NCBI GenBank assembly: GCA_035771175.1
Contig: CM069600.1
Span: 6,285,729 to 6,349,728 of the forward strand
Origin: Paratinospora sagittata
Taxonomy: Eukaryota > Streptophyta > Magnoliopsida > Ranunculales > Menispermaceae
Direction of reading: 5' to 3'
DNA: 64,000 nt
The notes beneath the pieces are model-generated. The model saw nothing but the letters and a program-made list of their open reading frames with translations, made no database searches and was not told the DNA's origin. Shown here piece after piece: positions 48,270 through 60,600 of the stretch; positions within the stretch are counted from its first letter, which is position 1; every line of letters starts with the position of its first letter. The position numbers were made by a program, and so were the translations under genes.

Positions 48270-50550
48270 GTAAACATCAATCAAAAGTCATAATATTTTA
48301 TCAAGTTCCATTGAATAATCAATCTATAAGTAAGAGAACCATGTTTTCATGCTTTGTCCATTTAAAATCTCATTTTTGAATGAACAAACAATTCTTCGAT
48401 CAACTAAATGGAAAACTTAAAAGTTTTATATCAATCTTAACTTTAAAGGTCAATATTCAAACAGTCCACATATATAGGCCTGAATGCTTATGACCACCAC
48501 ATCAAGTGGTCATTTCCTTAGACTTTGGTTGACATGGAATCAATAAAATTTGAAGCCTAGTTTGCATTACTAATACAACAATGGATTTAAGAAATAAAAA
48601 CCATGTGAGACATATAACCTTTGAGGTGATATAATAAAGGCTTCCATGCTTGCCAATGAGCAATTTTGGAAGATTAAAGAAGTTAACTTGAGACATTGAC
48701 AATGTAGACAATGTCTAATATTGTTAGAGTTAATAAGCTATCTACAACTAAATGACATAAACTCAAGTTGCCAAAATTATGTATGTCAATTCTTTTGTAA
48801 CAGTTATATGTGTGGGAGAAGGCTTTGCTTGTACCAATCTAATTGTGTTTACTAAATAATGAATATATTATATAAGTGAGATAAATTATAAATATAAGCA
48901 TCATGGTAAAATTGAATTCTAACAATATTACAATAGTTTTTTTTAAAAGAAACTAAAAGTATCGTATATATATAAATAAGAGAATCAACCAATATGTACA
49001 ATGTCATGTCCACACCTAGACAGAAACAATATTGCCCCACCCTCTTAGCCAATCTCCTAAAGCATAACCCTTTGACAAATAGCTATTGGCAACCCAAAAG
49101 GAAGCTAGAAGGTGAGAATTCTCCCACACTTTAGCTGCCGAGTATAACTCATCATGGAATACTCGTTTGTTCCGCTCCTTCCATAAAGACCATAATACCG
49201 CCAAGCATACCACTTCCCAATGGTCTCTCCATGAAGAATGGACACTATCCAAAAAGGGGAATATGTTTATGCTATCTTCCTCTGCAACATTACCACTCAT
49301 GACAGGGGAATGAAAACGTCATTTGCTCCAAACCTCATTTGCAAACGAACAACCCCGACAAATAACACCAAAAAGGGGATAAACACATGTATGAAAATCT
49401 TTTTTGCAGCATGTTCCCCGTGTTCATCTTCCCATGAGAAGCAACCCACCCTAAGAATTTAACCTTTGATGGTACCAGAGTTTTCCATATAAGATTGTCA
49501 AATGGAAATGGAGTAGCATTGGGTTCATTAAGGATAGTTGAATGGAAAGATTTTGTGGTGGAAAGGCCGGAAGGGTCCCACGGCCAAGAAACTCTATCAT
49601 CATCCCCACACAAATGACACCCCTTAAGCATACTAACTAAGTACAATACATCTCCCTCCTCCCTGGGGTGGACATTCCTACCTAAATGAAGGTCCCAAGA
49701 CAAAGTAGCTTCCTTCGGATTCCTCACAAAGTCAAGACAAGTTTGTTATGGGAAAAAGAGCATCGGTGGAGATTAGGGTAAAGTGTTTGTAAGGTATCAC
49801 TCCCACACCATAGATCCTCCCAGAACCATATTGAATCACCCTTCATGATTTTAAGTCTAGTCAGGGGTAGGAAGATGGGGTACACTAATGAAATTAATTT
49901 GCAAGGGCTCCTAAAAGTGGCTCTAGAGGTTATCTTAGCATCCTTTTGGTTATCTCGTAGCCCATGCCTACTGCAAATGACCTTTCTCCATAATTGATCC
50001 TTCTCACATGGAAATCTCCATAACCACTTTCCTACCAAAGCTCTATTTCTATTTGAAATATTCCAATACCCAATCCACCCTGCTCATTCTTCCTCTGAAC
50101 AATGCTCCATGCCACTAGGCGAAACCCATGCAACTTATCATCATTCCCCCACAAAAAATCCCTCATTAACTTCTCAATTCTATTTGCCACATTCACTGAA
50201 ATTTGTAATACTGACAAGTAATAAGTGGGGAGAGCATCCAGAAAAGACTTAATCAGTGTAAGCCTTCCACCTTTAGATAAGAAACTTCTTTTCCTGCCAT
50301 CAAGCTTTCTCGTTACCTTGTTGATTACTAGATCCCAAAAATCCATCTTAGAAGGATTACCTCCTAAGCCACAAGCATGTGGAACATCCAACTTGGTTTG
50401 CCATCTCACCCAACCAATCATGACAAACACTAATACCCGCCAACTGACTCTTAGTCATGTTAATAACCATGCCTGATAACCAACAATAACACTTTACAAC
50501 CATGGATGCATTACGATTACAACTTTCGCTTCCATCCAAAAAAAATCAAA

Positions 50551-52551
50551 GTGTCTGTTGGCCCAAATATGTCCAAGAGGGGGGGTGAATTGGACACTTA
50601 GCATATTTTAACCTTTCTTTAAATTGTGCGGAATAATGAAAGCAGATTAAACACAGTATAGCAATGAGATACAGTAAGTGTAAATGGGACAATGCAAGCA
50701 AGATTTATAGTGGTTCAGCCGCGCCTACATCCACTACCTAACCTCCTCAGTTAGGATTTGTTCAAACTCCACTATGGACCTTCTTATGGGTGAAGATCAA
50801 ACCAGAACACTTTCTCAGCTTACGGGTGCGAGAAGACAGTTTCTCTACTTACAGGTAAGAGAGAACCTATTCTCAACTTACTGGTGTGAAAAGACCGCTT
50901 ACAACTTTAAGCAACACTTGCTCTGACTCAGTGACTTACCCGTCACTACAATATGATTACAGAATGAGATATGATTCCCTTTACTCAAAATCAAAGTGAT
51001 ACTTACAACGCTTTGGATTGAACCTTCTTGCCACAGATTCAGCGAAATATGTATGATGAAGTTTATGCTGAAAATAGGTTCAAAGAGCTTTTGTCTTCGT
51101 TAATGGGCTTTTAAAATAATGAAGAAGAAGATCGATCAACCCAGAAGACTTGAAGTTTTTCTTTCAAAAGATTATAAGATCAAGCACAAGTGAAAGAAGA
51201 CTAACTTTCAAAAAGTGTTTTGGCGTAAACGAAAATTGTCAATACGTTTTGACTGAATATCAATTTTGTATTACATTAGTTCGTTTTTCTGCTCTAAGGC
51301 AACACGTATCTATAGGAATAACAGAGATGCAATGGACTTGGTAATTTTGGCGCTCTAAGTTATTTCAAATTTAACGTTAACATTCTTTCCAGAAATTGAT
51401 TGATTCAGCTTAGTGCATATTACGACGATAGCACCTAAATCATCTGATCCTTTCATGAAAGAGGAATATTCTGACAAAGTTTTAGAACGTGTTAAAAAGT
51501 TCTGAAAAGTTGTTGTACGATTCTGAAAAGTTCTGAAAAGTATTCATACGTTTCTGAAAAAGGTTAACAGAAATGGCAGTAATGTCAGAACAACAAAACT
51601 ATCTTTTCTATCATTTTGTTCCGTTGAGGGCGCTCATAAAACATCAACGTCCTAATGAACAATGAAGTGGGGCGCTACTAAGTAGTAAGCGTCCTGACTT
51701 GCTTTGACAATTAAACCACTTAAAGCATGAGGGCGCTACTTCGCAGTAAGTGTCCTGCTTTGTTTTAAAACGCAAAACATATGAGGGCGCTACTCAAGAG
51801 TAAGCGTCCCGACCTATTAAAAGCAGTTTTAAAACAATGTTTAAGCGCGCTGACGGACGGTGAGCATCCTGAAAGTTACTTAAGTTGATTCTAAAGATGA
51901 GGGCGCTCCTACACAAGTAGCGTCCTGATAATTCATTCAACTTATAACTTATCAGTGTCCTTAAAGATAGAAATCACTTAAAGATAAAAGAAAATCTTTC
52001 AACGAGCTGAAATTAAGTCAGCGTCCTAACATTCTCAAAGGTTGATAAGCAAAAGGTCGCTACTAACAAGTAAGCGTCCTTATTAATCAGATCAATTCAA
52101 CCTTGAGCGTCCTAACATTTTATCAGCGTCCTGACTTATCAAGTCTAGGAGGGCGTTGCTAAAACATTAGCGTCCTTAAAGACTTTATAAAAGCGGTTTT
52201 TGATTTCTTGATTAAAACACGATAAAACATAAAGTAACCGGATTAAATACATGCAACCAATCGATTAAAACATGCAGACATGCATATTGCTAAATCACAT
52301 GGCATAGAAGGTCCTACAACCTATCATAATCTAATCATACAAATAAACATCTTCAAACGATCATGGTCTTCAAGAAGATCTTTTAATACGTTCGCCATGC
52401 ATCATTGAATCTTTGATACCTTCAAGTAAGATTAGTTATGTCATATGTGGAGTAATATCATGAACAGAATGTAGTTTTGTAATCATCAAAATCTTTCATA
52501 ATAGGGACATATTCTCGTAATGGACATGAGGATAATTGGTTCAACAATGTC
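50551..52551. mobile_element. Solo LTR (1,991 bp) inside LINE C RT, TSD GTGTC/ATGTC
   Basis: The unit at 50,556-52,546 starts TGTTGGCCCAAATATGTCC and ends AATTGGTTCAACA, with TGTTG...CAACA inverse ends. It is flanked by GTGTC (50,551-50,555) and ATGTC (52,547-52,551), one mismatch. It splits LINE C immediately after the catalytic FADD; the GACAC copy reads on as the expected 'DTL' codons. It has no coding sequence. A GGTGAATTGG segment near its start is known from plant LTRs. The interior carries a hairpin-like repeat array. Confidence 0.82.
51626..52176. repeat. Array of GGGCGCT...AGCGTCCTGA short inverted units within the solo LTR
   Basis: Degenerate units recur at intervals of about 50-90 bp. 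Six to seven are full, such as GGGCGCTACT then AGTAAGCGTCC (51,669-51,695, 51,731-51,754, 51,785-51,810, 51,901-51,925, 52,055-52,080). Several are half units containing GCGTCCT(A/G)A. The two halves of each full unit are nearly inverse, so each could form a short hairpin. Confidence 0.7.
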
Positions 52552-54329
52552 GTCTGCAAATTGAAGATGAGTGACCTCCACATTCTCCCGCCCAAACCGA
52601 AAAGCCTGAAACCAATTTTGCATCTTTGGCCTTGTTCATCATTCTCCCCAGTACATCCACCACCAAAGTGAATAGGAAAGGGGAAAACAGGTCTTCTTGC
52701 CTAAGCTCTCTTTTCTCCACAATCTTGCCTCGAGGACGACAATTGACAAAAACATAGTAAGATACCGATCGTAAGCATCCCTGAATCCACTTTCTCCATC
52801 TTGTGCCAAATCTCTTCATCTTCAAGACATAATCAAGAAAATCCCAGTTGACCATGTCATATGTTTTGGCAAAATCGAGCTTAAAAACTACACTCGCCTT
52901 CGTTTTGGATCTATAATCCTCCACCAACTCATTGGCAATTAGAACAACATCAATAATTTGACGACCTTGAGAATAGCTACCCTATCTTCATTCACACATA
53001 GCTTCCACAATTCAGCTTTGGCAATTGACCTATCCCGGGCCAATGCCTCATTCCATTCAGGACCCCCTTCTTTTTTGTCCAACTCCAAACACCCTCTAAC
53101 TCCATCCTCCTCACAATATCCCCCCATGGTCTCCTTACCCCACCTATGGAGCCTAGACTTCACATGCTTAACCACCTGCATAAACTTGTATCCTTCCCAA
53201 CCTAGGGAAGGTCCCTCCCTCCACCAACCCTCAACCCGATTTTTGAACTTAGGATAATCATCAACCGATAAACCTTAGAGGTGTTGGCCCCCATTTGGAT
53301 CTAGAAGTATCAATCACAACTGTCCAATGATTTGAAACAAACCTCCCGCCCACCTCTTGTCTATGGAAAGGGACCAACTCCGTCCAACCCACCCCTAACA
53401 GAAACCTATCCAGGCGACAACACACTGGGTGCAACCGAAAATTGGACCAAGTGAAATTGCCATCAAGAAGAAGGGGGTCGATAAGCTCGAGCTCCCTTAT
53501 CAAAGAATCAAAATCCCTCATACTCCTGGTAGTTCTCCCATGGTTCAACTTCTCAGAGAGAATTCAAACTACATTAAAATCTCCGCCAGCGCACCACTTC
53601 TCACCACATATGCTATTGAACCCTGCCAATTCATCCCAAAACTGACTTTTATATCTTCTGTCATTGGGACCATACACCCTTGAAAACCACCACCCATCAT
53701 CATCCCCAACTTCAACCTTCACTGACATCGAGTACTCCTCGATGAGTCTGTCTAATACCTTCACTCCTCATGAATCCCATGCTAGTAATAAGCCTCCTGC
53801 TACCCCAACCGCAGGAAGAAAAACCCAGTCTTTGAAGCTTGACTGCCACAATGAACCCATCAAATCCCTATCAACCTTCTGTCGTTTAACCTCCGAAAAA
53901 TAACAAAATCGAGACTAAACTTCCCAATGGATCGCTTGATCATGCGCATCTTATCTTTCAAACCGCAACCCCGAATGTTCCATGTGAGAATCTTCATTGT
54001 AACAAGACAGACCCAACAGACAAACACATTGTACAACATCTTCTACACCTCCTCGAGGGCAACCTGTTTACCATGGTCCAAATCGATGAGGAACAACATC
54101 ACTCTTCTCAAAAAATTGATGGCTTCCTCCTTCGATAAACTTCCCATGGCAGCCTATGACGAACTTTTGAAGGATTTTCCAGTCCGGCAACCCTGTCACT
54201 GCTCAATGAAACCCCCCCCCCCTCCACCTCCACATTGTCATATTGATCTGGGCATACCTGGGCAAACCATCAGGCTATTGGGGCTTAAGGTAAGGTTTGG
54301 ATGCTCTAGATGGGAATGTGGGGAATGGT

Positions 54330-54990
54330 TTAGGCATTCTGGGAAGGGATTTGGGGAAACCCAGGGCTGACCCAACTTCTCGAGCGATGAGAAGGGGATA
54401 ACGAGGGAAGGGGCAAGAAAAAGTGGAAACTAATAAAAATACTATTACCATCAAATTTAACATCATGGGTGCGTACCTTTTCCATGGGAAGACGTTTGCC
54501 ATGGATAAACCCTTGAGTGTGCTCTTCTTCCACTAGGTCAACGTTTTTATCGTCAGCCTCAGACCTAGCTCCATCTTCCGATGGATTGCTCATGTATTGA
54601 GAGGATTCAACCGCCAGCGAATCAAGGACTTTTTCGTCCTCCGAACTTACATCGTTGCAATGGCTTTCAAGCACGCTAGAAAAATGCCCTCTGAAACTCT
54701 CTTTCCTCCCTTTGAACTTAGACGTCTCCTCCGGCTCCAATACCCTTTTGAAGAACTTCGAATTTTTCCTTTGTTGTCTCTCGTAAACCTTCAGACTCCC
54801 ACCGTTCTTGGTCGAACCAGAACATCCGCTCTTACCATCTTCTTTGCGCTTCAATATTAATTAGATTGGGTTCCTTAGCATCGTATATCCTAAAGCCCAC
54901 CTTCTCATTTACTAAGCTTGTAACTTGGGCTTTAGAAAAACTGATAAACGACACCTTCATAGGAGGCTCTGAGCAGCAGCCACGGTCCAT
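54330..54990 (-). pseudogene. LINE C ORF1-like frame
   Basis: An open minus-strand frame of 174 codons (54,854-54,330) is rich in Lys, Glu and Ser (KVYERQQRKNSKFFKRVLEP). A related frame upstream to about 54,990 contains KVSFISFSKAQVTSLVNEKV. It lies where LINE ORF1 is expected, before ORF2 at 53,998. No knuckle was recognised. A run of ten C bases lies at about 54,211-54,220. Confidence 0.5.
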
Positions 54991-55434
54991 AAAAGGGGTC
55001 GTGTGTCAATATTAAAATATCAACAACTACAATATTCCTAGTATCAATTCTTTTGCAATACTACTATATTGCAATATTAACAATATTGCAATATTAACAA
55101 TATTGCAATGTCTATTACATGTCTGCATGTATTTGTAGACTATTTATATCAAGTCTATTGCGATCTTTGTTTGATCAAGTTCCATCTTGCAAAATGCATA
55201 TAATAAGAAATATTCATGCACAGTTTATCACCATCATATTATTCATATCACCTACTATATTGTCAAAGAACATGTTATGAAATCTCACAGGTATCTACAT
55301 GCAATTGTACAATTTTCTAGATGAGGATGGAATCGATTTGATGTTTCACAAGCTCTTTATCTCCTTCTCTTCTTGTTTAGTTCTTCTAAATGCTTTTCAG
55401 ATTTTCCAACATATTTCCAATGGATGGAGCATGG
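54991..55434. other. Unassigned DNA between LINE C and the Gypsy element
   Basis: Repeated CAATATT motifs lie at 55,010-55,110. No exon or RNA gene was recognised. Confidence 0.4.
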
Positions 55435-55961
55435 ATTCCAAAAACTTAATCTAACCCTGTGTAGTAGGAAATTGAAAAGCAAGTATTTTGGCAAGAGATT
55501 GAAGTGACTAGAAAAATAAATAATGGAGAAATAGAGACAAGAACTTTTAAGTTTTAACATGTTCAATCTCCCAAAATAGGAAAAACATCCCCGACAACTA
55601 TTATTAAAGGAAAGAGAAAAAAACAATGGTACCAATTCTAGGCATTGACGTCACCTTGGCCTACTAACCCCTTTTCTTCTAGCCTTCTTCCATCATTTCT
55701 ATTCTCCCGTTCTTTCTCCCTAATTTTCTATCAATTTTCTAGTACCTAAAACAAACACCTAAACCCCCTATTTATAATACATAGGAGAGAGTAGGTAGTT
55801 TCCAATTAGAAACTAAATCGTAGTCTGAGAAGAATAAGGAAGTAAAAAAGTAAAATGGAAATAAAAATTTGTCTTAGACAAGGGGAGGGATTATGGGTTA
55901 TTTAATGGGGCCCATCATCCTTATCCTTAAAGGACTAGGTTTCCTAATCCATGTTGGATCA
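55435..55961 (-). mobile_element. 3' LTR of gag-only Gypsy element (minus strand)
   Basis: On the minus strand it starts TGATCCAACATGGATTAGG at 55,961, just after a purine-rich GAGGATAGGGGAGGTC that looks like a polypurine tract. The sequence to about 55,435 is repeated in the same orientation at 62,205-62,688 (for example TTTTGGCAAGAGATT and ACTAGAAAAATAAATAA). The two copies have diverged visibly. Confidence 0.7.
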
Positions 55962-57373
55962 GACCTCCCCTATCCTCTATCCAAAGGCTTTTGGTCCCTC
56001 AAAAGCTTCAAGCAAGTAGATTGAAAATTTTCTTCCTGATCGTCCACCAACTTCATTATAACCTTTGTTGTTGCTATAGCTTAACTTCTTCAGAATATTC
56101 TAGTAGTTGTAGTTGTCCCTTCTTCTGAGCTTCACACCAATCACCAGAATTAACTTTAGCGGTGCCTAAAGAGTTTCCACAATGGAAAACCATGTAAACT
56201 TTTAACTTGCATTGACTAGATGCTTAGTCCGTTGCACTGTCACAAGTTGGACTTTTTCCTTTTCTTGATGTCAAGATATGAAAGCAGTTTCCATCTTTCA
56301 TCAGTCATCAAACATTCTGAAAATTGTATCTTTTTCTCAAAGATAAGGATTTCTAAAAATAATATGGCATACAGATATCTAGTAAACTACATCAAAGGTT
56401 ATCTGATCCTTGAATTTCTTATTAATTGCAAACTTAAAAGTCCACTAAGTGGTTGCCTGCAACTTTAAATTTTTGTTTAACCTCCTTAATGGATATGGTT
56501 TATGATATGGATATGTCTTCAACTGCAATTGCTTCACTAGTTCTCATGAAATCAGATTTTTGTGACTCATTGTCAAAGAGAGTAATGACTAGAATCATCT
56601 CAATTTGAACATACACCCAAAACTGTTCTTTTTTGGTAGAATCAAGTGCTGGAATAGAATCTTAGACCATCACCTCCTTCTTAGATGCACTTGTTTTAGC
56701 CTTATTAGTCATCATAGCAATCTTGTTATTGTATTTAGACAATCCTTCTATTATTTCATCTTCACCACATATTGTTGTTGTCTTTTTATTATGATCCTTA
56801 GCCCACTCCAGCCTCAATTCAGGGTGCAACAATCAACAACTTTCCTTTGAATGTCAATCTGTCTTGCAATGATTATAATGTTGCTAACAAATTTTTTCTT
56901 TCCCAAGGTTTGAAATCCATTATTAGTATTTTTCTCACTCAAATCTTCTTGCTTCCTATTCCCTTGAGGGTTATTCCTTATCTTGATGTACATGGCATTC
57001 TTGCAAGCATCATCACTATTAGTGACTCAAAAAAGTGATAATTTTTTCATCTGATTGAAAAATAATCCTTTTTTATACTTATCACTGATTTGTGGATCTC
57101 ATAGTTTATCTTCAACGTTACAACTTTTTTCTTAAACTATGTAGTGCACTCCTGTACGCCTGCCATTTTCCTTGGTGCAAAAATTTTCATTGCTTCTGTT
57201 ATCGCTCCTAGTAACCAATATGGTAGAAATGGTTCCAAACTACAGTTGCAAACTAAGCCCGTGATGTAACAGGAGGCTCGTTGTTAAGAGCTAAATCAAC
57301 TGTATGTGTCTCTCACCATGTAAGAGCATGACCTTCAAGTCCCAACCTTGCAAAACTTATTTTCTGCATATCT
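55962..57373 (-). pseudogene. Gypsy gag, downstream part, and 3' internal region (minus strand)
   Basis: From 57,373 downward the frame reads ISFARLGLEGHALTW, ETHTVDLALNNEPPVTSRA, FATVVWNHFYHIGY, which is the core of plant Ty3/Gypsy gag (usually ending in FYPIGYEEEQ). It is broken by stops. From about 56,840 to 55,962 no protease, RT or integrase was found. The element is therefore either gag-only (TR-GAG type) or internally deleted. The gag start lies beyond the Copia insertion at 61,948-62,141. Confidence 0.7.
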
Positions 57374-57378
57374 AAATA

Positions 57379-57569
57379 AGCTTTGTTGTTGAAATATGTT
57401 GTTTGTGTTTTTGACTAATTCCTCTTAGTCTGTTACCACGTTTTAGGGTGTTGCAAACGTGGGTTGTTATCTTTGTAAAAGGCTATATAAGCCTGCAGCT
57501 TGTTATCAATAAAACAAGAACTTTGCATTGAAGCTTGTGTGTTATAATTTCTTCTGAGTGTTCTCAACA
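57379..57569 (+). repeat. Copia 5' LTR (191 bp, lacking the usual U3 start)
   Basis: From TTGTTTGTG at 57,399 to CTCAACA at 57,569 it is identical, as far as I can read, to the 3' LTR. The first 20 bases (AGCTTTGTTGTTGAAATATG) differ and replace about 65 bases of the 3' LTR, including the TGATAGAG start. TATATAA lies in it at about 57,484. Confidence 0.8.
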
Positions 57570-57571
57570 AT

Positions 57572-57584
57572 TGGTATCAGAGCC
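57572..57584 (+). other. Copia primer-binding site
   Basis: TGGTATCAGAGCC, complementary to the 3' end of initiator tRNA(Met), two bases after the 5' LTR. Confidence 0.9.
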
Positions 57585-57658
57585 CCATAACAGGGGCCTG
57601 ATTGTAAGTGTGTGGAAAGAAACCGCAGTTTTCTTTCAGAGGAAGGGAGTCACGCAGA

Positions 57659-60600
57659 ATGGCGGAGAGCAACAGTAGCGGTTTTGTGCAGTCGGCTATT
57701 CCCAAATTTGACAGATACTACGACCATTGGGCCATGTTGATGGAGAACTTTCTCCGTTCCAAGGAATATTGGGATCTCATAGAGAATGGGATTTCGGTGG
57801 TGGTGACACAAGGGACTGAGCCAAGATCTGACCAAGCAGAAGCACAACGCAAATTGATCGAGGGGCAGAAGCTGAAGGACTTAAAGGTAAAGAATTACCT
57901 TTTTCAAGCTATAGATCGGAATATCATGGAGACTATACTTGACTGAGACACATCAAAGAGTATTTGGGACTCCATGAAACAGAAATACCAAGGCTCCACC
58001 AAGGTGAAGAGGGCACAGTTGCAAGCACTTCGGAGGGACTTTGAGACACTCCACATGAAGGAAGGCGAGACGGTTGATAATTTCTTTGCTCGTACTCTCA
58101 CTATAGCCAACAAAATGAAGGCTCATGGTGAGACAATGAGCCAAACCATCATCAATGAGAAAGTTTTGAGGTCCATGACTTCAAAATTTGATTATGTGGT
58201 TTGCTCCATTGAAGAATCCAATGATTTGAACACACTGACCATTGACGAGCTGCAAAGTAGTTTGCTGGTCCATGAACAAAGAATGAATGGTCATCGAGGA
58301 GAGGAGCAGGTTCTCAAGGTCACTCATGAAAACAACACTAGCAGAGGTCGAGGTCAAGGGGTGTTCAGAGGAAGAGGAAGAGGTCGTGGCAGACAACCTC
58401 TCAACAAGGCCACTATCGAGTGCTTTAAGTGTCACAAATTAGGACACTTTCAGTATGAATGTCCCAGTTGGGAGAAGGGAGCCAACTACGCCGAGCTAGT
58501 TGAAGGAGAAGAGCTGCTATTAATGTCCTATGTCGAGCTTAACCACGCTAAGAGAGAAGAGGTATGGTTCCTCGATTCAGGATGTAGTAATCATATGAGT
58601 GGGAATAAAGAATGGTTCTCGGATTTGGATGTTCAATTCAGGCACACAGTGAAACTAGGCAACAATGCAAGGATGACAGTTGTGGGGAAAGGAAACATTC
58701 GTATGCAAGTGAATGGACTCACTCAGGTAATTTCTGAGGTCTATTATATTCCTGAGTTGAAAAATAACCTATTAAGTATGGGGCAGCTTCAAGAAAAACG
58801 TGTGACAATTCTGATTCAACATGGGGAGTGCAAAGTTTTTCATCCTAGTAAGGGTCTAATTATTCAGTCCAAAATGAGAGCGAATAGGATGTTTGTTGTG
58901 CTCGCAGCAATGATGCCTCAAGCTACTTGTTTTCAAGCTGTGACAGAAAATGAGAGTTATTTATGGCACTGCAGATTTAGACATTTGAGCTTCAAAGGGT
59001 TGAGAACCCTTCAATCCAAACAGATGGTTAGTGGTTTGTCTTCTCTTCATACTCCTGCAAAGTTATGCACAGTGTGTATGGTTGGAAAGCAACGCCGGGA
59101 ATCCATTCCAAAAAGAAGTCTATGGAGGGCGTTTCAAAAGCTGGAGCTGGTACATGTCGTGGCCCCATAAAGCCTGTTTCAAACAGCAACAAGAGGTATT
59201 TCTTGAGTTTTATCGATGACTTTAGTCGTAAGACTTGGATTTACTTTTTGCATGAAAAATCAGAGGCTTTTACCATGTTTAGAAGTTATAAGGCTTGTGT
59301 TGAAAAGGAAACAGGTGCCTCCCTTAAATGTTTGAGGACTGACAGAGGTGGTGAGTTCACCTCAAATGAGTTTGAGGAATTTTGTAAGGCAAATGGCATA
59401 ACCAGGCAATTAACCACAGCCTATACTCCTCAGCAAAACGAAGTTGCTGAGAAGAAGAATAGGACTCTGATGAATTTGGTGCGTTGTATGCTCAATGAAA
59501 AGCAGGTTCCAAAGGCTTTCTGGCCAAGAGCTGTGAGATGGTGTGTGCATGTCCTCAACAGGTGCCCTACTTTAGCCGTGCAAAATAAAACTCCAGAGGA
59601 AGCATGGAGTGGTATGAAGCCTACAGTAGAGTATTTCAGAATTTTTGGGTGCTTGGCTCATGTGCACGTACCAGACTAGAAAAGAATCAAGTTGGATGAC
59701 AAAGCATTCAGTGTGTCTTATTGGGCGTGAGCGATGAGTCGAACGCTTAAAGATTGTTTGATCCGGTCTCTAAGAAGATAATTGTGAGTAGGGACGTTGT
59801 TTTTGAGGAGAATGAGGGCTGGAATTGGAACATGAGCGGGGAAGAAATGACTTCGGATGTGTTAGAGTGGGGTGATAGTGAAGAAGAAGAAGATGATGAA
59901 GCTGAGAATGAAGGGGAACTTGGAATAGAAGGTGACGAGCATGAAGAAGCTGGCTCAAATGGCACAACTGGAGCTGGTTCAAGTGGCACTAGCTCACCTT
60001 CCAGTACGTCACATGATGAGAATTCCACGGGTCCAGTTGAAAGGAGGGTAAGACGAGTTCCACTTTGGATGCAAGATTATGAAACCGGCGAGGGTTTGTC
60101 AGAAGAAGAAGACTTGAGTGCCATGATGATTCTCACAGAAGTTGATCCCATTACCTTCGAGGAAGCTGTGAAGAGCAAGAAATGGAGAGATGCCATGAAT
60201 GCCGAGATTGAGGCTATTGAACGTAATAAAACATGGAATCTGACTATCCTACCTGAAGGAGTGAAGACCATTGGAGTGAAGTGGGTTTTCAAAACAAAAC
60301 TCAATGAAAGTGGTGAGATAGACAAGTACAAGGCTAGACTTGTGGCAAAGGGATATGCACAACAATATGGGATTGATTACACAGAAGTTTATGCTCCAGT
60401 TGCCAGACTAGATACCATACGTTTGGTAATGGCCCTAGCAGCTCAAGAAAGTTGGTGTCTTTCAGCTTGATGTAAAGAGCGCATTTCTGCATGGAGAGCT
60501 TAGTGAGGAATTGTTTGTCCACCAGCCTCAAGGATATGAGAAGAAGGGCGAGGAACACAAGGTTTATAAGCTGAATAAGGCACTGTATGGCCTCAAACAA

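Larger units (their letters stand above)
49016..53998 (-). pseudogene. LINE C ORF2: endonuclease, RT with internal deletion, C-terminal domain
   Basis: Landmarks on the minus strand are: endonuclease start TWNIRGCG (53,990), GGDFNVV (about 53,570), and a position where SDHRP is usual reading SNHWTVV (about 53,320), which loses the catalytic Asp and Arg. The linker ELWKLCVNEDRVAI (about 53,010) joins directly to VVLIANELVEDYR-type RT sequence (52,940). The RT fingers with DFRPISL are therefore missing. RT continues with FKLDFAKTYDMVNWDFLDYV, a degenerate LRQED, then FADD at about 52,560. The solo LTR follows, and the reading resumes at 50,545 (FFLDGSESC, INMTKSQLAG), with LTLIKSFLDALPTYYLS (50,250), PSKVKFLGWVASHGKMNT (49,450) and LWKERNKRVF (about 49,160). 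Multiple frameshifts make it dead. Confidence 0.85.
48937..54990 (-). mobile_element. LINE C: L1-type element, antisense, split by a solo LTR
   Basis: On the minus strand the order is an ORF1-like frame (from about 54,990), ORF2 start at 53,998 (MKILTWNIRGCGL), endonuclease, RT, zf-RVT region and a 3' end near 49,010. A T-run at 48,937-48,944 may mark the poly(A) end. Target duplications could not be fixed, partly because both flanks are rich in CAATATT. A solo LTR (50,556-52,546) interrupts the RT. Confidence 0.8.

Noticed and set aside
50640..52180. CRISPR array in the repeated GCGTCC region
   Set aside because: Units are degenerate with variable spacing, lie inside an LTR in plant DNA, and have no cas genes.
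59747..60028. Minus-strand Ser/Pro-rich frame
   Set aside because: It is the shadow of the acidic linker of the plus-strand Copia polyprotein.
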